A stretch of DNA of 12,426 nucleotides, from NCBI GenBank assembly GCA_000432135.1, contig HF990527.1, forward strand, positions 5,785 through 18,210, given 5' to 3'. Shown piece after piece: positions 7,423 through 12,426 of this stretch. Below the pieces are notes generated by a model. The model saw nothing but the letters and a program-made list of their open reading frames with translations. It was not told the origin of the DNA and made no database searches. Source of the stretch: Firmicutes bacterium CAG:124 (GTDB lineage: Bacteria > Bacillota > Clostridia > Oscillospirales > Oscillospiraceae). Made by a program: the position numbers and the translations under genes. Position 1 is the stretch's first letter. Each line of letters starts with the position of its first letter.

Positions 7423-8454
7423 ATGAAAGCAGTTGCAGTTGGAGATCTTCTTCTCCCGGCCTCGGTCTTCGATGAGACGATCCGGTCCGCATCGTGGGTC
7501 ACGGCGTATGATTCGTTTGACTGGGACGTGACGAAAAAGCGCGACGAGCTCCGCAATGTCGTGCGCAGGATGGAGACGGGCGGTTCCCGCGCGTTCCTGC
7601 CCACGCAGGAGGAGCTGGAGCGTCTGAAGGACGCGGAGGTCATTCTCAGCCATCTGTTTACCATCCCGCGCGAGGTGTTTGAGGCCGCGCCGAAGCTCCG
7701 CTACATCCTCTCGGCGCGCGGAGGCGTGGAAAATATCGACCTGAAGGCCGCACACGAGCACGGCGTCAGCGTGATCCACTGCCCGGCGCACAACGCCATC
7801 GCCGTCGCGGAATACGCCATCGGCCTGATGATCGCGGAATCGAGAAATATCGCGCGCGCCGACCGCGGTCTGCGCAGCGGCACATGGATCGAGAAATACC
7901 CGGATTCCGCAGCCATTCCGGAGCTGCGCGGCTCAAACGTCGGCATCATCGGCTTCGGCACCATCGGCCGTCTGGTCGCCGAGCGGCTGCAGGTCTTCGG
8001 CGCGAAGATCCTGGTCAGCGACCCGTTCGTCCCGGCAGAGGCCGTCACAGCAGCCGGCTGCGAGCCGGTCAGCAAGGAGGAGCTTCTGCGCCGCAGCGAT
8101 TTTGTTACCCTGCACGGGCGCATCGGCGCGGGCGACCCGCCGATCATCGGCGAGCAGGAGCTGCGCGAGATGAAGCCCACCGCAGTGCTCGTCAATACGG
8201 CGCGCGCCGTGCTGGTCGATATGGAGGCGCTGTATACCGCGCTGAAGGAGCACTGGATCATGGGCGCGGCGGTCGACGTGTTCCCGATGGAGCCGCTGCC
8301 GAAGGACTACAAGCTGCTCACGCTCGACAATATCACGCTGACGAACCATCGCGGCGGCGACACGATCAATTCGTACATCAAGGCGCCGGAGCTGCTGCTG
8401 CAGCAGTTCGACGAGCTGCTGACGACCGGCACGACCCGCTGCCTGATCCAGTAA
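7423..8454 (+). CDS. D-2-hydroxyacid dehydrogenase family protein
   Basis: This 343-aa protein belongs to the NAD-dependent D-isomer 2-hydroxyacid dehydrogenases (SerA/glyoxylate/hydroxypyruvate reductase group). An N-terminal substrate-binding half leads to ILSARGGVENID (95-106), then the NAD Rossmann fold with GFGTIGR (177-183) and Asp200 at the end of strand 2, which favours NAD over NADP. The catalytic triad is R261 (NTARA), E290 (DVFPMEPLP) and H309. The histidine lies in TNHRGG rather than the usual PHIGG-like context, which may reflect an unusual substrate. The ATG is supported by AAAGGGG at 7405-7411; the frame is open much further upstream over the SDR gene, but that is a GC-driven artefact. 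It lies 22 nt after the SDR gene and likely shares its transcript. Substrate unknown; a 2-keto or 2-hydroxy sugar acid is a reasonable guess. Confidence 0.92.
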   Translation: MKAVAVGDLLLPASVFDETIRSASWVTAYDSFDWDVTKKRDELRNVVRRMETGGSRAFLPTQEELERLKDAEVILSHLFTIPREVFEAAPKLRYILSARGGVENIDLKAAHEHGVSVIHCPAHNAIAVAEYAIGLMIAESRNIARADRGLRSGTWIEKYPDSAAIPELRGSNVGIIGFGTIGRLVAERLQVFGAKILVSDPFVPAEAVTAAGCEPVSKEELLRRSDFVTLHGRIGAGDPPIIGEQELREMKPTAVLVNTARAVLVDMEALYTALKEHWIMGAAVDVFPMEPLPKDYKLLTLDNITLTNHRGGDTINSYIKAPELLLQQFDELLTTGTTRCLIQ

Positions 8455-8469
8455 AGCAGCGTAAGTATT

Positions 8470-8527
8470 TGGGCAATATATACAAAATCTGCGCTTGATT
8501 TTGTACGTGATAAAAACGAATTGCCCA
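8470..8527 (+). repeat. Nested inverted repeat between enzyme and transporter genes
   Basis: The outer arms TGGGCAAT (8470-8477) and ATTGCCCA (8520-8527) enclose a perfect 9-bp inner hairpin, TACAAAATC (8481-8489) with GATTTTGTA (8497-8505) and a 7-nt loop. There is no T-tract after the inner stem, so it is not a textbook terminator. It begins 16 nt after the dehydrogenase stop codon. It may stabilise or partly terminate the enzyme mRNA, or act as a DNA operator for the downstream promoter. Confidence 0.55.
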
Positions 8528-8531
8528 GCTT

Positions 8532-8545
8532 TAAAACGCATTTTA
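8532..8545. promoter_or_regulatory. Near-palindrome upstream of the transporter promoter, candidate operator
   Basis: TAAAACGCATTTTA is a 14-bp near-palindrome with two mismatched centre positions. It lies about 26 bp upstream of the proposed -10, the place where an activator contacts RNA polymerase when the -35 is poor. It shares GCATTTT with the repeat before the kinase gene (5086-5092). It also partly resembles a catabolite-responsive element, but mismatches key positions and its symmetry centre is GC rather than CG. Confidence 0.25.
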
Positions 8546-8549
8546 CTAG

Positions 8550-8576
8550 TTTCGACGGGTTTTGGCGTGCTAGAAT
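8550..8576 (+). promoter_or_regulatory. Candidate extended -10 promoter for the transporter genes
   Basis: TAGAAT (8571-8576) is preceded by TGC (8568-8570), forming an extended -10. The -35 is weak: TTTCGA at 8550-8555 with a short 15-bp spacer. Transcription would start near 8583, giving a leader of about 72 nt that includes a small CAGCC (8612-8616) / GGCTG (8620-8624) hairpin before the AGGAGG at 8641-8646. This would let the binding-protein gene be expressed separately from the enzymes. Confidence 0.4.
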
Positions 8577-8654
8577 AAAAACACTCCGAGGCGAAAACAC
8601 ACCGTGATGAGCAGCCAGAGGCTGTACATTTAATAAAATCAGGAGGAAAAACAA

Positions 8655-9644
8655 ATGAAAAAGGTTCTCGCATTGATGCTTGCGCTGTGCATGGTCTTCC
8701 TTATGGCCGCGTGTGCAGGCACCACCAAGACAGACTCCACCACGGCGCCCGCGGACAACGCGGAGACTAACACGGAATCCACTGAAAAGAAAACCATCGC
8801 ATTCCTTCCCCCTGCCATGATCTCTCCGTACTATGCATCCTGCATCAACGGCGCGAAGCCGCAGGCAGAGGCTCTGGGCTATGAGCTGCTCGTCTCCGCA
8901 CCCGACTCCGAGAGCGACTATGCTTCTCAGGTCCAGCTGGTTGAGGACATGATCGCCCGCGGCGTTGACGGCATCATCATCTGTGCCATCAACACCGATG
9001 CCATCGTCACCGCTGTCAAGAAGGCCAACGAGGCCGGGATCCCCGTCGTCATGTTTAACGTTCAGGACGAGCTGGCCGACGGCAAGGTCGACTGCTATGT
9101 CACCTATGACCAGCGTGAGGGCGGCGCAAAGGTCGCCGATTACATGGCCGAGGTCGTGAACGGTGCCGAAACCAATGTCGCCATCATCGAGGGTCTGCCC
9201 TCCGAGCACACCACGGCCCGTATGGGCGGCTTCTCCGACCGCGTCGCCGAGAAGTACCCCAACATCCATGTTGTCGCGTCTCAGAGCGGCGACTGGGAGC
9301 ATGAAAAGGGCATGAACGCAGCTGCCAACATGATGCAGTCCGTTGACATCGACGCCTTCTTCGGCCTCTGCGACGAAATGAGCCTCGGCGCTGTGCAGGC
9401 TGTCAAGCAGGCCAACGGCAAGCAGCTCGTCTTCTCCTTCGACGGCAACCCCAACGCGGCGGAAGCTGTCAAGTCCGGCGACCTGATGTGCACGCTGTCC
9501 ATCGGCGGTCTGAAGACCGGCGAGGAGTGCGTCAACATGATCGACAAGATCCTCAAGGGCGAAACTGTTGACAAGTTCTTCACGATCGAGACGGAAGTCA
9601 TCACCAAGGACAATGTCGACGCGTATCTGGCAACCTTTGAATAA
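8655..9644 (+). CDS. Ribose-type ABC transporter substrate-binding lipoprotein
   Basis: This 329-aa extracellular binding protein belongs to the RbsB-like type I family (Peripla_BP_4). A lipoprotein signal peptide covers residues 1-19 with Cys20 in LMAACAG as the lipidated residue. A Ser/Thr/Asp-rich tether follows (about 21-45), then two alpha/beta lobes starting at TIAFLPP. Recognisable family segments include VDGIIICAINTDA (104-116), GDWEHEKGMNAAANMM (212-227), LCDEMSLGAVQAV (238-250) and SFDGNP (261-266). By motif alignment with E. coli RbsB, several ribose contacts appear changed (N135/V136 at the Asp-Arg pair, C239 for Asn, I283 for Gln), while the Asp in the FDG motif (D263) is kept. 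The ligand is therefore probably another sugar-like molecule (inference). AGGAGG lies 8 nt before the ATG. It is followed by the ATPase and permease genes. Confidence 0.95.
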   Translation: MKKVLALMLALCMVFLMAACAGTTKTDSTTAPADNAETNTESTEKKTIAFLPPAMISPYYASCINGAKPQAEALGYELLVSAPDSESDYASQVQLVEDMIARGVDGIIICAINTDAIVTAVKKANEAGIPVVMFNVQDELADGKVDCYVTYDQREGGAKVADYMAEVVNGAETNVAIIEGLPSEHTTARMGGFSDRVAEKYPNIHVVASQSGDWEHEKGMNAAANMMQSVDIDAFFGLCDEMSLGAVQAVKQANGKQLVFSFDGNPNAAEAVKSGDLMCTLSIGGLKTGEECVNMIDKILKGETVDKFFTIETEVITKDNVDAYLATFE

Positions 9645-9668
9645 TCCGCATCGCTCACTCTGATACTC

Positions 9669-9699
9669 CAGCGGGGATATGCGCTGCATATCCCCGCTG
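9669..9699 (+). promoter_or_regulatory. Perfect 14-bp stem-loop between binding-protein and ATPase genes
   Basis: CAGCGGGGATATGC (9669-9682) pairs perfectly with GCATATCCCCGCTG (9686-9699) around a GCT loop. No T-run follows, so complete termination is unlikely. In many binding-protein operons a hairpin here blocks 3' exonuclease decay and keeps binding-protein mRNA more abundant than that of the membrane parts; that role is inferred here from position and structure. Confidence 0.75.
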
Positions 9700-9738
9700 A
9701 ATCGAAATTTCCGCCATCGTGTGATAGGAGAATGCCAA

Positions 9739-11235
9739 TTGTCTGAAATACTGAAAATGCGGGACATCTCAAAGCGGTTCCCGGGCGTTCTGGCGCTCGA
9801 CAACGTCAGCCTCAGCATTGAGCGCGGCGAGGTCCACGCGCTGCTGGGCGAAAACGGCGCAGGGAAATCCACGCTTATGAAAATTCTGTCCGGCGCATAT
9901 AAGAAGGATGCCGGCGAGATCATCTTCGACGGCCAGCCCGTCCAGATCAACTCGCCGAGACAGGCGCAGGAGCTTGGCGTCAGCATCATCTATCAGGAGC
10001 TCAATCTTGTTCCGCAGCTGAGCGTTGCGGAAAACATCTTCCTCAGCTCGCTTCCGATGAAAAACCCCGCGTGCATCGACTGGAAGCACGTCTACAGCGA
10101 CGCGCAGACCATTATCGATTCGCTGGAGGTGGATATCAACGTCAGAAGCAGGATCAGCAGTCTCGGCATTGCGCAGCAGCAGATGGTCGAGATCGCAAAG
10201 GCATTGAATCATCAGGCCAAGGTCATCGTCATGGACGAGCCATCCGCGCCTTTGACCGATAAAGAAACCGCAAAGCTCTTCAAGACCATCGCAAAGCTGA
10301 AGTCCGAAGGTGTGGCTGTCATTTATATCTCGCACCGTCTGGAAGAAACGATGCAGATCGCGGACCGCGCCACCATCATGCGCGACGGCAAGACGATCAC
10401 GACCGTGAACGTCAGCGATATCACCATCGACGATCTCATCCGCGGCATGGTCGGACACGATCTGAAGGAGCAGTTCCCCAAGCGCGACTGTCCCATCGGT
10501 GAGGTCGGCTTCCGCGTGGAGGGGATCAGCCGCGAGGGCATCCTGAACAACATCAGCTTCGAGGCCCGCAAGGGCGAGGTCGTCGGGATCTGCGGTCTGG
10601 TCGGCGCAGGCCGGACGGAGACGGCGCGGGCCATCTTCGGCATCGACCCGAAGGATGCGGGCCGTGTGTTCATTGACGGCAAAGAGGCCGTGATCCGCAA
10701 GCCGCTTGACGCGATCAACGCGGGCATCGGCTTTGTCACCGAGGACCGCAAGACAGAGGGCCTGATCCTCTGCCGCGACTGCAAGGAAAATATCTCCATC
10801 GCCGCGCTGCGCGACTTTGTGCGCAGCGGAAAGCTGAACCTCCGCAGGGAACAGAAGAGCTGCCAGGACTACGTGGAAAAGATGCATATCAAAACGCCGT
10901 CCCTGCGGCAGAAGGTCGTCAATCTTTCCGGCGGCAACCAGCAGAAGATCGTTCTTGCCAAGTGGCTGATGTCGGACGCGAAGGTCCTGTTCCTCGACGA
11001 GCCGACGCGCGGCATCGACATCGGCGCGAAGGTCGAGGTATACAATATTATTAACGAGATCGCCGCAGCAGGCAAATGCGTGATCGTGATCTCCTCGGAA
11101 ATGACGGAGCTCATGGGCATCTGCGACCGGATCGTCGTCATGTGCCGCGGTGCCATCACCGGCGAGGAGCGCAAGGGACAGTTCACGCAGGAATCACTGA
11201 TGTATCTGGCTACGGGCGGCAGCGCCGCTGTCTGA
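9739..11235 (+). CDS. Sugar ABC transporter ATP-binding protein (RbsA/MglA type, two NBDs)
   Basis: This 498-aa cytoplasmic ATPase powers the importer. Domain 1 has Walker A GENGAGKST (37-45), Q-loop Gln86, signature-like SLGIAQQQ (141-148), Walker B VIVMDEP (162-168) and His199. Domain 2 has the degenerate Walker A GLVGAGRTE (286-294) with Arg in place of Lys, an intact LSGGNQQK signature (396-403) and VLFLDEP (416-422), with Ser-Glu instead of the switch His (ISSEM). This asymmetry is normal for RbsA/MglA proteins and means one competent ATP site. The TTG at 9739 is chosen as start: AGGAG (9726-9730) lies 8 nt upstream and the protein then begins MSEILKMRDISKRFPG as in the family. The in-frame ATG at 9679 falls inside the hairpin and gives an unrelated extension. 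The stop is 22 nt before the permease start. Confidence 0.95.
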   Translation: MSEILKMRDISKRFPGVLALDNVSLSIERGEVHALLGENGAGKSTLMKILSGAYKKDAGEIIFDGQPVQINSPRQAQELGVSIIYQELNLVPQLSVAENIFLSSLPMKNPACIDWKHVYSDAQTIIDSLEVDINVRSRISSLGIAQQQMVEIAKALNHQAKVIVMDEPSAPLTDKETAKLFKTIAKLKSEGVAVIYISHRLEETMQIADRATIMRDGKTITTVNVSDITIDDLIRGMVGHDLKEQFPKRDCPIGEVGFRVEGISREGILNNISFEARKGEVVGICGLVGAGRTETARAIFGIDPKDAGRVFIDGKEAVIRKPLDAINAGIGFVTEDRKTEGLILCRDCKENISIAALRDFVRSGKLNLRREQKSCQDYVEKMHIKTPSLRQKVVNLSGGNQQKIVLAKWLMSDAKVLFLDEPTRGIDIGAKVEVYNIINEIAAAGKCVIVISSEMTELMGICDRIVVMCRGAITGEERKGQFTQESLMYLATGGSAAV

Positions 11236-11257
11236 TGCAGGAAAGGACACTATAAAG

Positions 11258-12220
11258 ATGAAACGTTCTCTCAAAAGCAGTATCAAATCTCTGAATATTC
11301 TCGGCATTTTGCTTGCCTTCCTGGTTCTGTGCGTCATTATGGCTATCGCATCCCCGGCCTTTTTGAAGCAGACCAACCTGCTGAATATCCTGCAGCAGAT
11401 CTCCATCAACTTCACCATTGCCATCGGCATGACCTTCGTCATCCTGATCGGCGGCATTGACCTGTCCGTCGGCTCGATCACCGCGCTGACCGGTATGTTT
11501 GTCGCCATCATGATGAAGAACTGGAACATCCCCGTCGCTCCGGCCATTATCATCGCGGTCCTGAGCGCCAGCCTGCTTGGCCTCATCAACGGCGTGCTGA
11601 TCTCCGGGCTTGACCTGCCGCCGTTTATCGTGACGCTCGGCATGATGGAGCTTGCACGCGGTATGTCCTACACGGTCACAGCCGGTCAGCCGATCTATAC
11701 GCTGCCCGCAGGCTTCCTCGCGATCTCCGGGCGCGTCCGCGGCATTCCGCTCGTTGCGCTGCTGATCATGATCGCGCTGTTTGTCCTGGCCTACTATGTG
11801 CTGCATTTCACCCGCATCGGCCGGTATGTCTACGCAGTCGGCGGCAACGAGTCGTGCGCCAGACTCTCCGGCATCAACGTCAAGGCCATCAAGCTGATCG
11901 TGTACACGTTCTCCGGCTTCTGCTGCGGCATCGCGGCGCTGCTGCTGACGTCCCGCCTGGACTCGGCAGTCCCGACGAACGCCGAGGGCTATGAAATGAA
12001 CGCGATCGCGGCTGTCGTCATCGGCGGTACGTCCATGAGCGGCGGCGAGGGCAGCCTGATCGGCACGGTCATCGGCACGATGCTCATCGGTGTCATTGCC
12101 AACGGCATGAACCTGCTGCTGATCCCGACCGGTCCGCAGCGTATGGTCACCGGCAGCATCATTGTCATCGCCGTCATTGTCGATGTGCTCCGTAAAAAAG
12201 CCAACAGCAAATCGAAATAA
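11258..12220 (+). CDS. Sugar ABC transporter permease (RbsC type)
   Basis: This 320-aa integral membrane protein of the BPD_transp_2 family forms, as a dimer, the channel of the importer. Hydrophobic segments are visible at about 13-33, 50-66, 70-88, 92-115, 122-138, 163-184, 213-231, 247-260, 265-287 and 293-311. Family marks are IGMTFVILIGGIDLSVGS (56-73), PPFIVTLGMMELARG (121-135), the cytoplasmic loop RIGRYVYAVGGNESCARLSGI (186-206, coupling to the ATPase) and AIAAVVIGGTSMSGGEGS (249-266). The ATG is preceded by AAAGGA (11242-11247), a slightly long 10-nt spacing. Only one permease gene is seen; RbsC-type systems use a homodimer, so none is missing. Confidence 0.95.
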   Translation: MKRSLKSSIKSLNILGILLAFLVLCVIMAIASPAFLKQTNLLNILQQISINFTIAIGMTFVILIGGIDLSVGSITALTGMFVAIMMKNWNIPVAPAIIIAVLSASLLGLINGVLISGLDLPPFIVTLGMMELARGMSYTVTAGQPIYTLPAGFLAISGRVRGIPLVALLIMIALFVLAYYVLHFTRIGRYVYAVGGNESCARLSGINVKAIKLIVYTFSGFCCGIAALLLTSRLDSAVPTNAEGYEMNAIAAVVIGGTSMSGGEGSLIGTVIGTMLIGVIANGMNLLLIPTGPQRMVTGSIIVIAVIVDVLRKKANSKSK

Positions 12221-12229
12221 GGAGATACT

Positions 12230-12426
12230 ATGCAGGAAACGACTTACAGCCGCTGGCTGATCTCGGATATGTACTATCCGTCGGAAAGCATCGAGGGTCC
12301 CATCAAGAGCCACGAGGCCATCTGTGTGCTCAACACGAACGATCAGGACGCCGGGCTGACCATCACGCTCTATTTTGAAGACCGCGAGCCCATGCAGCTT
12401 GCGCCGCAGCGCTGCCCGGCCCGCCG
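12230..12426 (+). CDS. ASRT-like (sensory rhodopsin transducer family) protein, 3' end beyond window
   Basis: The first 65 codons of a gene begin at an ATG with AAGGAG 5 nt upstream, 9 nt after the permease stop, so it belongs to the same transcript. The product has SHEAICVLNTNDQDA (27-41), LYFEDREP (47-54) and a following CPAR. This pattern matches my recollection of the Anabaena sensory rhodopsin transducer (ASRT) family (Pfam PF07100), small cytoplasmic beta-sandwich proteins of roughly 125 residues. The family is found in many bacteria without rhodopsins, and some members have been proposed to bind sugar-like small molecules. In this operon a role in sensing or handling the transported carbohydrate or an intermediate is plausible. 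The remainder lies outside the window, so the assignment rests on the N-terminal half only. Confidence 0.75.
   Translation, partial: MQETTYSRWLISDMYYPSESIEGPIKSHEAICVLNTNDQDAGLTITLYFEDREPMQLAPQRCPAR

Noticed and set aside
8530..8546. Catabolite-responsive element (CcpA site) before the transporter promoter
   Set aside because: The sequence has AAAACG followed by an AT-rich half but lacks the conserved G and C of the consensus, and its symmetry is centred on GC instead of CG.
8307..9989. A 560-codon minus-strand frame across the binding-protein gene
   Set aside because: It spans the ends of two real genes, the intergenic repeats and the hairpin, with no ribosome binding site or domain. The plus-strand genes are unmistakable.
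5136..12426. Possible AI-2 (Lsr-type) uptake system, because of an FGGY kinase beside an RbsABC-like importer
   Set aside because: No LsrF or LsrG-like gene is visible, the importer has a single permease rather than LsrC plus LsrD, and the dehydrogenase pair does not belong to Lsr systems. It remains a remote alternative only.

Overview
The window is GC-rich, gene-dense DNA from what is most likely a member of the Bacillota, class Clostridia, in the Oscillospiraceae/Ruminococcaceae range. The reasons are strong AGGAGG-type ribosome binding sites, a ParB/Noc-type protein, a clostridial-type pyruvate phosphate dikinase and a lipoprotein sugar-binding protein. The assignment is an inference from protein flavour and base composition, not from a marker gene.

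Left part (1-3910): two apparently independent housekeeping genes on the + strand. The first is a ParB-family DNA-binding protein resembling clostridial Noc (89-910), closed by a hairpin terminator that overlaps its stop codon. The second is ppdK (1213-3846), with a recognisable sigma-A promoter and a strong terminator. Every known active-site residue checked in ppdK is present.

Right part (3915-12426): a carbohydrate-uptake and catabolism locus. An AraC-family regulator is transcribed leftward from its own promoter. Across a 297-bp AT-rich divergent gap, a rightward cluster encodes an FGGY-family sugar kinase, a short-chain dehydrogenase (SDR), a D-2-hydroxyacid dehydrogenase family protein, a ribose-type ABC importer (lipoprotein binding protein, double-NBD ATPase, permease) and, cut by the window edge, an Anabaena-sensory-rhodopsin-transducer (ASRT)-like small protein. 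The three enzyme genes are tightly packed. A 200-bp gap with a nested inverted repeat and a candidate extended -10 promoter separates them from the transporter genes. A perfect 14-bp stem-loop without a T-tract lies between the binding-protein and ATPase genes, a common arrangement for giving the binding protein more mRNA than the membrane components.

Working model (inference): the AraC protein senses a sugar-like compound and controls both the enzyme and the transporter units. The importer brings in an unphosphorylated sugar, polyol or sugar acid, the two dehydrogenases adjust its oxidation state, and the kinase phosphorylates it for central metabolism. The substrate is unknown. Binding-protein positions that contact ribose in RbsB appear substituted, so ribose itself is unlikely. 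No tRNA, rRNA, insertion sequence, phage gene or CRISPR array was seen. The least described element is the ASRT-like gene as a member of a sugar operon; the rest are known families in a not obviously known combination.
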